A stretch of 64,000 nucleotides of DNA from Nonomuraea angiospora. GTDB taxonomy: Bacteria > Actinomycetota > Actinomycetes > Streptosporangiales > Streptosporangiaceae. A program made the translations under genes and the position numbers. The stretch lies in assembly GCF_014873145.1 (NCBI RefSeq), contig NZ_JADBEK010000001.1, positions 6,138,001-6,202,000 on the forward strand, in the 5' to 3' direction. The notes below the pieces were generated by a model that did not search any database, was not told where the DNA came from, and saw nothing but the letters and a program-made list of their open reading frames with translations. Position 1 is the first letter of the stretch; each line of letters opens with the position of its first letter. Shown piece after piece: positions 17,783 to 26,978 of the stretch.

Positions 17783-18637
17783 ATGGACCGGATCGACAGG
17801 GCCGGCCTGGCGGGCTTCCTGCGCAGCCGCCGCGAACTGGTGCGGCCGTCCGACGTGGGCCTGGAGGGCGGCAAGCGCCGCCGCACGCCCGGGCTGCGGC
17901 GCGAGGAGGTCGCCCGGCTGGCCGGCATGTCCGTCGACTACTACGCCCGCCTGGAACAGGCCCGCGGACCGCGGCCGTCGCGGCAGATGCTCGGCGCGAT
18001 CGCCAGGGCGCTGCGGCTGACGGACGACGAGCGCGCCCACCTCTACTACCTGACCGGCGAGCCGCCTGGACCGCCTCCCGGCCCGGCACAGGACGTCAGG
18101 CCCGGCGTCCTGCACCTGCTCGACCGGCTGGACGACACCCCGGCGCTCGTGTCGGACGCCAAGTACGACGTGCTGGCCTGGAACCCCCTCGCTGCCGCGC
18201 TCCTCACGGACTTCTCCGTGCTGCCGCCCGGCGAACGCAACCTCATCTGGCGCTACTTCACCGACCCCCGGGCCCGGGAGCGCCACGACCCCGACGGCGC
18301 GTGGCGCTTCGCCAGGGAGTCGGTGGCCGACCTGCGCGCCGCCGCCGCCCGCTACCCGGACGACCCCGGCATCCGCCGGCTCATCGAGCGCCTGCTGGCC
18401 GGCAGCGCCGAGTTCGCGGAGCTGTGGGCCGGGCACGACGTCACCGTCCGCAGGTCCGCGCGCAAGCGGATCAACCATCCGGCGGTGGGGTGGCTGGAAC
18501 TCGACTGCGAGACACTGCACGTGCCCGAGGGCGACCAGTGGATCGTGCTCTACACCGCGGCGCCGGGATCGCCGTCGTACGAGGCGCTGCGCCTCCTCAA
18601 GGTCATCGGCACGCAGAACCTTGGTGCGGGCGGGTAG
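17783..18637 (+). CDS. XRE-family regulator with MmyB-like ligand domain
   Basis: A 284-residue protein with an N-terminal helix-turn-helix (LRREEVARLAGMSVDYYARL, followed by EQARGPRPS) and a PAS-like MLTR/MmyB domain containing DAKYDVLAWNPLAAALL, NLIWRYFTDP and the terminal WLELDCETLHVPEGDQW. This family binds fatty acids or similar ligands and represses a divergent oxidoreductase gene, here the SDR. The C-terminal end overlaps the possible first start of the LigD-like gene, but not the start preferred here. Confidence 0.9.
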   Translation: MDRIDRAGLAGFLRSRRELVRPSDVGLEGGKRRRTPGLRREEVARLAGMSVDYYARLEQARGPRPSRQMLGAIARALRLTDDERAHLYYLTGEPPGPPPGPAQDVRPGVLHLLDRLDDTPALVSDAKYDVLAWNPLAAALLTDFSVLPPGERNLIWRYFTDPRARERHDPDGAWRFARESVADLRAAAARYPDDPGIRRLIERLLAGSAEFAELWAGHDVTVRRSARKRINHPAVGWLELDCETLHVPEGDQWIVLYTAAPGSPSYEALRLLKVIGTQNLGAGG

Positions 18638-18647
18638 TAGCGCTGTC

Positions 18648-19595
18648 GTGGCCGACAAACTGGAGCGATACCGGAGCAAACGCGACGCCAGCCGCACCCC
18701 CGAACCCGTCCCCCCATCGCCGCCCTCCACCGGGGACGGCAACGCGTTCGTCATCCAGGAGCACCACGCCCGCTCCCTCCACTGGGACCTGCGGCTGGAG
18801 CGCGACGGCGTCCTCGTGTCCTGGGCCGTCCCCAAGGGCCTGCCCGCCGACCCCGACACCAACCACCTGGCCGTGCACACCGAGGACCACCCGATGGAGT
18901 ACCTCACGTTCCACGGCGAGATCCCCAAGGGCGAGTACGGCGGCGGCACGATGACCGTCTGGGACACCGGCACGTACGAGACGGAGAAATGGTCGGATCG
19001 CGAGGTCAAGTTCGTCCTGCACGGAGGGCGGGCCTCGGGGCGGTTCGTCCTGTTCCGGACCCGAGGCCAGAACTGGATGATCCACCGCATGGACGCCCGG
19101 GCCCGCGACCCGTTCCCGCCGCCCGAACCCATGCTCCCGACCGAACGCGCCAAGCCCCCTAAGGACGTCTCGGCCTACGCCTTCGAGTTCGCGTGGGGCG
19201 GCCGCCGCCTGCTCGTCCCCATCGAGGGCGGGCGCACGACGGCCGCGCGCGAGCACCCGTGGTTGCGGGGGCTCGCGGAGTCGTTCGGCAGCCGCACGGC
19301 GATGCTGGACGGTGAGGTGGCCACGCTCGGCGGCGCCGAGATCCTGGTCTTCTACGACCTGCTGTACGACGACGGCCGCTCCCTGGTCGACGAGCCGTAC
19401 ACGGAGCGGCGGGCGGCGCTGGACGCGCTGGAACTGGCGGGAGCGCACTGGCAGACCGCTCCGTCGTGGCCGGGCGAGGCGGGCCCGGTCCGCCAGGCCG
19501 CCCGCGAGCAGGGCCTGCCCGGGATCGTGGCCAAACGCCTCGACTCGGCGTACGAGCCAGGGCCCTCGAAGTCCTGGCTGTACATCCCCACCTGA
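18648..19595 (+). CDS. LigD-like 3'-phosphoesterase with degenerate ATP-ligase domain
   Basis: About 315 residues from GTG 18648 (VADKLERYRSKRD); GTG 18621 is an alternative. The phosphoesterase half keeps the active-site block EHHARSLHWDLRLERDG and HTEDHPMEYLTFHGEIPKGE, including the histidines and Asp that trim 3' ends in non-homologous end joining. The second half is recognisably the LigD ligase, with LDGEVATL, DLLYDDGRSLVDEPY and GIVAKRLDSAYEPG. However, the nucleotidyl-transfer motif KxDG reads AWGG here and the terminal KxK motif reads LYIPT. So the catalytic lysine is gone and the ligase half cannot form an AMP adduct. It may be a nuclease-only or scaffold version. No Ku gene is adjacent. 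Confidence 0.82.
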   Translation: MADKLERYRSKRDASRTPEPVPPSPPSTGDGNAFVIQEHHARSLHWDLRLERDGVLVSWAVPKGLPADPDTNHLAVHTEDHPMEYLTFHGEIPKGEYGGGTMTVWDTGTYETEKWSDREVKFVLHGGRASGRFVLFRTRGQNWMIHRMDARARDPFPPPEPMLPTERAKPPKDVSAYAFEFAWGGRRLLVPIEGGRTTAAREHPWLRGLAESFGSRTAMLDGEVATLGGAEILVFYDLLYDDGRSLVDEPYTERRAALDALELAGAHWQTAPSWPGEAGPVRQAAREQGLPGIVAKRLDSAYEPGPSKSWLYIPT

Positions 19596-19604
19596 GCCCC
19601 GCCA

Positions 19605-20603
19605 TCACTCCTTGGGCAGCAACCCCTCCGAGATCAGCTCGTCCCACACCGCCTCCGGGACCGGACGGGACAGCAGGGCGGCGTTCGCGGTGATCTCCTC
19701 GGGCGAGCGGGCGCCCAGGACGACCGAGGCGACGGCCGGGTGGCGGAGGGGGAAGGCCATGGCCGCCTGGGGCAGCGTGGCGCCGTGGCGCTCGCAGATC
19801 TCCGCGATCCTCGTCGCCCTCTCCACCACCGACGCCGGGGCGGGCTGGTAGTCGTACGTGCCGGTCGGCCTCGGGGTGGCCAGGATGCCGCTGTTGAAGA
19901 CGCCCGCCGCCAGCACCCTGACCCCGCGACGCGCGCACTCCTCCAGGAGCGGCAGGCCCGACTGGTCGAGCAGGGTGTAGCGGCCCGCGAGCATCACGAC
20001 GTCGATGGAGGTCTCCTGGACGAAGCGCAGCGGCGCCTGCCACTGGTTCATCCCGACGCCGATGGCCTTCACCACGCCCCGCGCGCGCAGCTCGGCCAGC
20101 GCCGGGTACGCCTCCGCCAGCGCCTGGTCCAGGTGGTCGTCCGGGTCGTGGATGAGCGCGATGTCGACGGCCGGCAGCCCCAGCCGTTCCAGGGACTCCT
20201 CCAGGGATCTGCGTACGCCGTCGCCGGAGAAGTCCCACACCCGCCGGAGGTCGGCGGACACGTCGAAGCCCTGCTCGTCGCGGCCGTCCGACGACGAGGC
20301 GGGCACCAGCAGGCGGCCGACCTTGGTGGACAGGACGTAACCCGAGCGGTCCTTGAGCGCGGCGCCGAGGCGGCGCTCCGACAGGCCGAGCCCGTAGTGG
20401 GGCGCGGTGTCGAACAGGCGCACCCCGGCGTCCCAGGCCGCGTCGACCGTGGCCCGCGCCTGCTCCTCCGACACCCCTTGGTACAGGTTGCCGATCGGCG
20501 CCCCGCCGAAGCCGTGCCGCGACACCTCGACGCCGCCGCCATCACGCCCGACCCATGCCCCACCGCCGTCGGGTGCGGCCGGAGGTTCGTCGATGCCGTT
20601 CAA
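19605..20603 (-). CDS. Aldo/keto reductase, L-fucose dehydrogenase-like
   Basis: A 332-residue AKR starting TTG (AGGCACAGGATTG), which overlaps the permease stop as TTGA. It has VRLFDTAPHYGLGLSERR with the catalytic Asp and Tyr, VLSTKVGRLL with the Lys, IALIHDPDDH with the His, and a C-terminal NAD-binding VVLGARSPEEI. This is the D-threo-aldose/L-fucose 1-dehydrogenase branch. In the operon it would oxidise L-fucose to L-fucono-1,5-lactone using NAD(P)+, the first step of the non-phosphorylated pathway. It is the last gene of the operon and the final enzyme of its recognisable set; no lactonase gene is present. Confidence 0.85.
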   Translation of the reverse strand: MNGIDEPPAAPDGGGAWVGRDGGGVEVSRHGFGGAPIGNLYQGVSEEQARATVDAAWDAGVRLFDTAPHYGLGLSERRLGAALKDRSGYVLSTKVGRLLVPASSSDGRDEQGFDVSADLRRVWDFSGDGVRRSLEESLERLGLPAVDIALIHDPDDHLDQALAEAYPALAELRARGVVKAIGVGMNQWQAPLRFVQETSIDVVMLAGRYTLLDQSGLPLLEECARRGVRVLAAGVFNSGILATPRPTGTYDYQPAPASVVERATRIAEICERHGATLPQAAMAFPLRHPAVASVVLGARSPEEITANAALLSRPVPEAVWDELISEGLLPKE

Positions 20604-21589
20604 TCCTGTGCCTTTCCGCCCGCGATCCGGCTGATCATCAACGCGATGAGGATGATCCCGCCATAGATCACCGGCTGCCAGAAGCCGGAGACGCCGATGA
20701 GCGTCAAGATGTTCTGCACCAGGCCGATCACCAGCACGCCGGTGAGCGCGCCCAGGATCGTGCCCTTGCCGCCGTCCATGCTCACGCCGCCGATGACCGC
20801 CGCCGCGAACACCATGAAGATCCACCCGACGCCCTGGTTGTTGCCGATCGCCCCGAGGCGGCCGGTCTCCAGGATCCCGGCGAGCGCCGCGAGCGTCCCG
20901 CCCAGGATGAACACCCCGTACAGCACCCGATCCACCCGGATGCCGGCGGCGCGGGCGGCGTCGGTGTTGCCGCCGATCGCGTAGAGCGCGCGGCCGAGCC
21001 GCAGGTAGCCCAGGCCGAAGATGCCCGCCGCGAACAGCGCCCCGGCGATCCAGATGGCCGCCGGCAGGCCGAGCCATATGGCGCTGCCCAGGTAGAGGAT
21101 CGAGCCGGGGAGCTCGAACAGCGTCTTGCCCTCGGTCGGCCCCTGCAGCAGGCCGTGCACGATGATCAGCATGGCCAGCGTCACGATGAACGCCGACAGC
21201 TGGAACCTGATGATCAGGAAACCGTTGAACGCCCCGATGGCCGCGCCGATCAGCAGGGCCAGCGGGATCACCAGCGCGCCCGGGAGCCCGAGGCCGAACC
21301 CGCCCGCGGCCGCCGGGATCACCAGCATCACCGCGATGGCCGGCGCGGTGCCGACCGTCGACTCCAGCGACAGGTCGAACTTGCCGGCGATGAGGATCAT
21401 CGCCTCGGCCAGCACGACGAGCGAGATCGCCGCCTGCTGCTGGAGTACGTTCGTGAGGTTGCCCGCGGTCAGGAAGGTCGGGTCGAGGAACGCGCCCACG
21501 ACCAGCAGGATCACGATCACCGGCACCAGCGTCAGGTCACGGAACCTGGCCAGGCGCACCCGTGGGACCGGCGCAGTCAAAGTGGTCAA
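20600..21589 (-). CDS. Sugar ABC transporter permease (RbsC/FucP type)
   Basis: A 329-residue BPD_transp_2 permease with about ten membrane segments, e.g. LTLVPVIVILLVVGAFLDP near the N-terminus and GGVSMDGGKGTILGALTGVL near the C-terminal third. It starts at TTG 21589, overlapping the ATPase stop; the start is inferred from coupling and from the lack of a nearer ATG. It would form the channel for L-fucose together with the ATPase and lipoprotein encoded upstream. Confidence 0.88.
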   Translation of the reverse strand: MTTLTAPVPRVRLARFRDLTLVPVIVILLVVGAFLDPTFLTAGNLTNVLQQQAAISLVVLAEAMILIAGKFDLSLESTVGTAPAIAVMLVIPAAAGGFGLGLPGALVIPLALLIGAAIGAFNGFLIIRFQLSAFIVTLAMLIIVHGLLQGPTEGKTLFELPGSILYLGSAIWLGLPAAIWIAGALFAAGIFGLGYLRLGRALYAIGGNTDAARAAGIRVDRVLYGVFILGGTLAALAGILETGRLGAIGNNQGVGWIFMVFAAAVIGGVSMDGGKGTILGALTGVLVIGLVQNILTLIGVSGFWQPVIYGGIILIALMISRIAGGKAQD

Positions 21590-23070
21590 TCTTCTATGCC
21601 CTCCATCACGGCCACGAGTTCGTGGTCCGTCCAGCCGCGCGGCACGTTCTTGACGACCCTGCCGTGGAACATCACCAGCACCCTGTCGCAGATCCGCAGG
21701 TCGTCGAGCTCGTCGGAGACCACCACGGCCCCCGCGCCCCGCCCGACCGCGTCCTCGACCGCGCCGAGCAACGCCTGCTTGGCCTTGACGTCGACACCGG
21801 CCGTCGGGTTGATCACGACCAGCACCGTCGGGTCGTCCACGAGGGCCCGCGCGAACACGACCTTCTGCGCGTTCCCCCCGGACAGGTCACCGACCGGCTG
21901 GTCAGGGCCTTCCGTCTTGATGTCGAGGTTCTTGATCATCTCGTTGGCCTTTGCCCGTCGGCGGACCGGCGACACGATCCCGTACCGGCCCAGCTTGCGG
22001 GCGATCGGGAACGTGGCGTTCTCCCCCACCGAGAGCAGCGGGACGAAGCCCTCGTGGTGGCGGTCCTCCGGCACGAACCCGAGGCCCGCCTCCATGGCGG
22101 CGGGCACGTCACCCGGTCTGACCCGGGTGCCGTTGACGGTGACCGTGCCGGAGTCGGCTCTGCGGAGCCCGACGAGGGTCTCGGCGAGGCCGACCTTGCC
22201 GCTGCTCGCGGAGCCGGCCAGGCCGACGACCTCGCCCGATTTAACGGAAATATCGATATCTGCGTAGCGGCCGCCGAGCGAGAGGCCCTCGCCCGACAGC
22301 ACGACCCGGTCGCCGGGCGTGCGGGATCGGGACTCGTACGCCGTCGTGGCCTCCCCCGTCATCGCGGCGACCAGCTCGTCGTGCGGAAGGTCGGCGACCG
22401 GCCTGGTCACGATGTGCCGCGCGTCGCGGAAGACCGTGACGCTCTGGCAGATCTCGTAGACCTCGTCGAGGTGGTGGGAGATGTACATCATCGTGACGCC
22501 CTGCTCGCGCAGCGAGCGCATGCGCGCGAACAGCCGCTCGATGGCCGGGCCGTCGAGCCGGGCGGTCGGCTCGTCGAGGATGATGAACCTCGTCCCGAAC
22601 GACAGCGCCCGGGCGATCTCGACGAGCTGGCGCTGCTCGACGCTCAGGTCGCCGGCCAGCGCCTGCGCGTCGACGTCCACCTCGTACGTGTCCAGCAGCT
22701 CGCGCGCCCTGGCCCGCAGCGCGCGCCAGTGGATCCTGGCGCCTCTGGCCGACTGGCGGTTGAGGAAGAGGTTCTCGGCGACCGTCAGCGCGGGGATGAT
22801 CGTGGACTTCTGATAGACGCAGGCGACGCGCTGCCGCCAGGCGTCGCGGTCGGCGAGGGCGGGCGCCGCCTCTCCCGAGAACAGCACCTCGCCCTCGTCG
22901 GCCGGCTGGAGCCCGGTGAGGATCGACACGAGGGTGGACTTCCCCGCGCCGTTCCTGCCGACGAGAGCGTGGGTCTCACCCTCGGCGATCGCGATCCCCG
23001 CGCCGTTCAGCGCGACGGTGGGGCCGAAGCGCTTGACGACGTTTCGGGCTTCAACGTGATTTTTCATCAC
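21586..23070 (-). CDS. Sugar ABC transporter ATPase, two nucleotide-binding domains
   Basis: A 494-residue tandem ATPase of the ribose/xylose (RbsA/XylG) class. Domain 1 has GRNGAGKSTLVSILTG and LSVEQRQLVEIARAL with ILDEPTARLD. Domain 2 has the usual degenerate P-loop GSASSGKVGLAETL and LSGGNAQKVVFARAL, but its Walker B reads TVLVVINPTAGVD where the normal form ends in DEPT. So domain 2 has lost the catalytic Glu, and probably only the first site hydrolyses ATP. It overlaps the binding-protein stop at its start (ATGA). Confidence 0.88.
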   Translation of the reverse strand: MMKNHVEARNVVKRFGPTVALNGAGIAIAEGETHALVGRNGAGKSTLVSILTGLQPADEGEVLFSGEAAPALADRDAWRQRVACVYQKSTIIPALTVAENLFLNRQSARGARIHWRALRARARELLDTYEVDVDAQALAGDLSVEQRQLVEIARALSFGTRFIILDEPTARLDGPAIERLFARMRSLREQGVTMMYISHHLDEVYEICQSVTVFRDARHIVTRPVADLPHDELVAAMTGEATTAYESRSRTPGDRVVLSGEGLSLGGRYADIDISVKSGEVVGLAGSASSGKVGLAETLVGLRRADSGTVTVNGTRVRPGDVPAAMEAGLGFVPEDRHHEGFVPLLSVGENATFPIARKLGRYGIVSPVRRRAKANEMIKNLDIKTEGPDQPVGDLSGGNAQKVVFARALVDDPTVLVVINPTAGVDVKAKQALLGAVEDAVGRGAGAVVVSDELDDLRICDRVLVMFHGRVVKNVPRGWTDHELVAVMEGIED

Positions 23071-24092
23071 TTGATCTGATTACCCCAAAGGCTCTTGTCG
23101 TCCACGTTGTCCTTTGTCACGAGCGGCGCGGGGAGCTGGTCCTCCATGCCGTTCGGGAGCTGGATGATGGTGCTGTCGTGGTCGGTCGGGCCCGGCTTGA
23201 ACGTCTGGCCCTCCAGCGCGGCCTTGGCGTAGAAGACCGCGTACTTGGCGTACAGGTCCGCCGGCTGCGACACCGTGGCGTCGATGTCGCCCTTGCGGAT
23301 CGCCTCGAGCTCCTCCGGGATGCCGTCGTTCGACACCACGAAGACGTGCTTGGGGTCGCCCGGCGGGACGAGGAGGCTCTTCTGCTTCAGCACCTGCAGC
23401 GTCGGCGCCAGGTGCACGCCGCCGGCGTGCAGGTAGATGCCCTTGATGTCAGGGTGCTGCTCCAGCCGGGTCTGAAGCATGGACGCGGCCTTGGTGCCCT
23501 CCCACTCCGTGGGCTCGCTGAACACGGTGATGCCGGGGAACTTGGACTTCATGCACTCCAGGAACGCCTCCGACCTGTCACGGCCGTTGATGGAGCTGAG
23601 CGCGCCCTGGAGCTGCACGACCTTGCCCTTGCCCCCCAGCTTCTCCCCGAGGAACTCGCAGGCCTTGGTCCCGTACGCGCGGTTGTCGGCGCGTACGACC
23701 ATGTAGACCTTGCCCTTGTCCGGACGGGTGTCGACGGTCACGACGGGGATCTTCTTGTTCTCCAGCTGCTGCAGCGTGTTGGCGATGGCACCGGTGTCCT
23801 GCGGGGCCATGATGATCGCCTTGGCCCCCTGACCCACCAGCGCCTGCACGTTGTTGACCAGCTTGGAGACGTCGTTCTGCGAGTTGGTGGGTGGCATGAG
23901 GTCCACCTTGTACTCGCCGGCCATCTGCGGGACGTACTTGATGTAGGAGTTCCAGAAGTTGGAGTCGGCCCGCGGGTGGTCGATGCCGACCTTCCCGCCG
24001 CCGCCCCCTCCTCCGGTTGTTGCCGTGCCCGAGCCACACGCGGTGACGACCGCCAAGAGGGCCGCCGCCGCGACCGCCGATCCGAACTTCAT
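23067..24092 (-). CDS. Sugar-binding lipoprotein of the fucose ABC transporter
   Basis: A 341-residue periplasmic-binding-protein-like domain (Peripla_BP_4). The N-terminal signal ends at the lipobox VVTAC (Cys19), followed by a Gly-rich linker. Landmarks are HPRADSNFWNSYIKYVP, LVGQGAKAIIMAPQDTGAI, VVTVDTRPD and SNDGIPEELEAIRKGDIDATV. It should catch L-fucose, or a related 6-deoxy sugar, at the outer face of the membrane. Fourteen bases separate it from the preceding SDR gene. Confidence 0.9.
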   Translation of the reverse strand: MKFGSAVAAAALLAVVTACGSGTATTGGGGGGGKVGIDHPRADSNFWNSYIKYVPQMAGEYKVDLMPPTNSQNDVSKLVNNVQALVGQGAKAIIMAPQDTGAIANTLQQLENKKIPVVTVDTRPDKGKVYMVVRADNRAYGTKACEFLGEKLGGKGKVVQLQGALSSINGRDRSEAFLECMKSKFPGITVFSEPTEWEGTKAASMLQTRLEQHPDIKGIYLHAGGVHLAPTLQVLKQKSLLVPPGDPKHVFVVSNDGIPEELEAIRKGDIDATVSQPADLYAKYAVFYAKAALEGQTFKPGPTDHDSTIIQLPNGMEDQLPAPLVTKDNVDDKSLWGNQIK

Positions 24093-24106
24093 GGGGGGTA
24101 CCTTCC

Positions 24107-24841
24107 TTAGTTGGACGCCCTCAGCCGGAGCCCTTGCATGCCGCCGTCGACCGCCAGCGCGGTCCCGGTGGTGGCGCCGGCGTCAGGACTGGCGAGATAG
24201 GCGATCGCCGCGGCGACCTCCTCCGCCCTGACCAGGCGGCCCATCGGCTGCCTGGCGTTCAGTGCGGCCCGCTCCCCCTCTGGGTCGTCGGCCTGGTCGA
24301 GCAGCCTCGCGACCCACGGGGTGTCCGCGGTGCCGGGGTTGACGCAGTTGACGCGAATGCCCTCGCGGACATGGTCCGCGGCCATCGCGAGGGTCAGCGA
24401 GAGCACCGCGCCCTTGGTCGCGCTGTAGAGCGCGCGCTGGGGCAGGCCCGCGGTGGCCGCGATCGAGCACGTGTTGACGATCGAGGCGTGCTCTGACTGC
24501 CTGAGGTACGGCAGCGCCGCCCGCGCGACCCGGACCATGCCGAGCACGTTGACGTCGAACACCCGCTGCCACTCGCTGTCCGGGTTGTCCTCGATGGTGC
24601 CCAGAGCTCCGATGCCCGCGTTGTTGACGAGCACGTCGATGCCGCCCAGCCGCTCGGCGGCCTCCGCCACCGCCGCGCGTACCTGCGCGTCGTCCGTGAC
24701 ATCGACCTTGACCCCGATGAACGGCTCGCCGGGCGGGTTGATGTCGAGGCAGGCGACCTTCATGCCGCGCTCGGCGAGCAGGGTGGCCGCGGCCAGCCCG
24801 ATGCCGGAACCACCGCCGGTCACGATCGCTTTCAGGCTCAC
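24107..24841 (-). CDS. 2-keto-3-deoxy-L-fuconate dehydrogenase-like SDR
   Basis: A 244-residue SDR starting GTG (overlap GTGA with the dehydratase stop). It has [41 protein letters not shown] and [21 protein letters not shown], a substrate loop shared with ketodeoxyfuconate dehydrogenases. It would oxidise 2-keto-3-deoxy-L-fuconate to the 2,4-diketo compound using NAD+. The flanking fuconate dehydratase and FAH hydrolase supply the steps before and after, which makes the assignment firm despite the broad family. Confidence 0.87.
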   Translation of the reverse strand: MSLKAIVTGGGSGIGLAAATLLAERGMKVACLDINPPGEPFIGVKVDVTDDAQVRAAVAEAAERLGGIDVLVNNAGIGALGTIEDNPDSEWQRVFDVNVLGMVRVARAALPYLRQSEHASIVNTCSIAATAGLPQRALYSATKGAVLSLTLAMAADHVREGIRVNCVNPGTADTPWVARLLDQADDPEGERAALNARQPMGRLVRAEEVAAAIAYLASPDAGATTGTALAVDGGMQGLRLRASN

Positions 24842-26136
24842 GCGTCCCTCCATACTTCGCCGCCGGGGAATGTGTGGGCGGCTATCGACACCGCGTGCAT
24901 CTCCGCGCTGAAGCCGGGCGCGGACGGTGCGGCGTAACGACCGTTGCGGATGACCACGGGGTCCACGAAGTGCTCGTGAAGGTGGTCGACGTACTCGATC
25001 ACGCGGTTGTCCATGGACCCGGTGATCGCGACGTAGTCGAACATCGACAGGTGCTGCACCAGCTCGCACAGCCCGACGCCACCCGCGTGGGGACACACCG
25101 GCACGCCGAACTTGGCCGCGAGCAGCAGGATCGCCAGGTTCTCGTTGACGCCGCCGACCCTGGCCGAGTCGATCTGCAGGTAGGAGATGGCGTTGGCCTG
25201 CAGGAGCTGCTTGAACATGATGCGGTTCTGGACGTGCTCGCCGGTGGCCACGGGGATGGGGTCGATGCCCCTGGCGATGGCGGCGTGGCCGAGCACGTCG
25301 TCGGGGCTGGTCGGCTCCTCGACCCAGTGGGGGTGGAACTCGCCCAGCGCGTTGATCCACTCGATGCCTGACCCGACGTCCCAGCGCTGGTTGGCGTCGA
25401 TGGCGATCGGGAAGTCGGGGCCGCAGACCTCGCGGGCGACCCTGAACCTGCGCCGGTCGTCCTCGAGGTCGGCGCCGACCTTGAGCTTGATCTGCTTGAA
25501 GCCCTGCTCCAGGGCCTCCTTGCAGAGCCTGCGCAGCTTGTCGTCGTCGTACCCGAGCCATCCGGGGGAGGTGGTGTAGGCGGGGTAGCCGACCTCGATG
25601 AGCCGGCCGATCCGCTCCTCCTTGCCCGCCTCCTGGCTCTTCAGGATCTGCAGGGCCTCCTGCGGCGTCAGCGCGTCGCTCAGATAGCGGAAGTCGATGA
25701 GGCCGACGATCTCCTCGGGGGACATCTCGGACAGCAGCCGCCACAGCGGCTTGCCCGCCCGCTTGGCCTTGAGGTCCCACAGGGCGTTGACCACGGCGGA
25801 GATCGCCATGTGCATGACGCCCTTCTCCGGCCCCAGCCAGCGCAGCTGCGAGTCGTTGACCATGTCCTTGTAGAGCGCGCCGAGGTCCTCGACGTCCTTG
25901 CCGATCACGTACGGCTCGAGCGCGCTGATGGCCGTGGTCTGGATGTCGTTGCCACGCCCGATCGTGAAGGCGAACCCGTGCCCCTCGAACCCGTCATCGG
26001 TGGTGAGCACGACATAGGCCGCGGAGTAGTCGGGATCCGGATTCATCGCATCTGAGCCGTCGAGCTCGCGCGAGGTCGGGAACCGCACGTCGTGCGTCTC
26101 CATCCCGACGATCCGGTACGCGCCAGGAGTCGTCAT
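24838..26136 (-). CDS. L-fuconate dehydratase (enolase superfamily)
   Basis: A 432-residue enolase-superfamily enzyme of the mandelate-racemase group. N-terminal cap: [19 protein letters not shown]. Barrel residues: the catalytic lysine pair IKLKVG (KxK), metal ligands in [12 protein letters not shown] and the TGEH segment, and the distinctive C-terminal [16 protein letters not shown] containing the general acid/base His. This signature is specific for L-fuconate dehydratases, including human ENOSF1. It removes water from L-fuconate to give 2-keto-3-deoxy-L-fuconate. Both ends overlap neighbouring genes by four bases. Confidence 0.93.
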   Translation of the reverse strand: MTTPGAYRIVGMETHDVRFPTSRELDGSDAMNPDPDYSAAYVVLTTDDGFEGHGFAFTIGRGNDIQTTAISALEPYVIGKDVEDLGALYKDMVNDSQLRWLGPEKGVMHMAISAVVNALWDLKAKRAGKPLWRLLSEMSPEEIVGLIDFRYLSDALTPQEALQILKSQEAGKEERIGRLIEVGYPAYTTSPGWLGYDDDKLRRLCKEALEQGFKQIKLKVGADLEDDRRRFRVAREVCGPDFPIAIDANQRWDVGSGIEWINALGEFHPHWVEEPTSPDDVLGHAAIARGIDPIPVATGEHVQNRIMFKQLLQANAISYLQIDSARVGGVNENLAILLLAAKFGVPVCPHAGGVGLCELVQHLSMFDYVAITGSMDNRVIEYVDHLHEHFVDPVVIRNGRYAAPSAPGFSAEMHAVSIAAHTFPGGEVWRDA

Positions 26137-26978
26137 GCCTGCCCCACCGTCTGGCGCTGCCGCCCGAGCCCTTCGATCTCCAGCTCCATCACGTCACCCT
26201 CACGCAGGTACGGCTGCCCCGGCATGCCCATCGCCACGCCGGCCGGCGTACCCGTATTGATCACGTCACCCGGCTCCAGGACCATGAACTGGCTCAGGTA
26301 GCGCACGATCTCGGCCACATCGAAGATCATGTTCTTGGTGTCGCCGTCCTGGCGCAGCTCACCGTTCACCCAGAGGCGCAGCGGCAGGCTCTGCGGGTCG
26401 CCCACCTCGTCCGCCGTCACCAGCCACGGGCCGAGCGGATTGAACGTCTCGCACGACTTGCCCTTGTCCCACTGCCCACCGCGTTCGAGCTGGAACTCGC
26501 GTTCGGAGACGTCGTTGGAGATCGCGTACCCGGCGATCACGCCGAGCGCCTCCTCCCGGCTGCCCAGGTAACGGGCCTCCCGACCGATCACGATGGCCAG
26601 CTCCACCTCCCAGTCGGTCTTCACGCTGCCCCTGGGCACGAGCACCTCGTCGTACGGGCCGACCACGGTGTTCGCGGCCTTCATGAACACGACCGGCTCG
26701 GCCGGCACGTCCTGCCCGGACTCGGCGGCGTGGTCGCTGTAGTTCAGGCCGATGCAAACGATCTTCCCTGGACGAGCGATCGGAGCGCCGATCCGCAACC
26801 CTTCGGCATCGACGACGGGCAGGGCACCACGCTCGAGCGCGTCCCGGACGCGCGCCACTCCCCCGGAAGCGAGGAAAGCCCCGTCAATCTCGGGCTCTCC
26901 GATGTCGCGCAGGTCACCGGCGTCATCCATGACCACCGGACGCTCCTGGCCGACAGGTCCTACTCGCAGCAGCTTCAC
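26133..26978 (-). CDS. FAH-family hydrolase, 2,4-diketo-3-deoxy-L-fuconate hydrolase
   Basis: A 281-residue fumarylacetoacetate-hydrolase-fold enzyme. I chose GTG 26978 ([16 protein letters not shown]), because GAAGGA precedes it and the length then equals the family's. Landmarks: [33 protein letters not shown] and the metal-binding [16 protein letters not shown]. It would split the diketo acid into pyruvate and L-lactate, the last step of L-fucose breakdown. As first gene of the operon it lies directly behind the palindromic operator. Confidence 0.87.
   Translation of the reverse strand: MKLLRVGPVGQERPVVMDDAGDLRDIGEPEIDGAFLASGGVARVRDALERGALPVVDAEGLRIGAPIARPGKIVCIGLNYSDHAAESGQDVPAEPVVFMKAANTVVGPYDEVLVPRGSVKTDWEVELAIVIGREARYLGSREEALGVIAGYAISNDVSEREFQLERGGQWDKGKSCETFNPLGPWLVTADEVGDPQSLPLRLWVNGELRQDGDTKNMIFDVAEIVRYLSQFMVLEPGDVINTGTPAGVAMGMPGQPYLREGDVMELEIEGLGRQRQTVGQA

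Noticed and set aside
20555..22267. A 570-codon plus-strand frame over the fucose transporter
   Set aside because: Antisense to the permease and ATPase, which carry unambiguous Walker and permease motifs.
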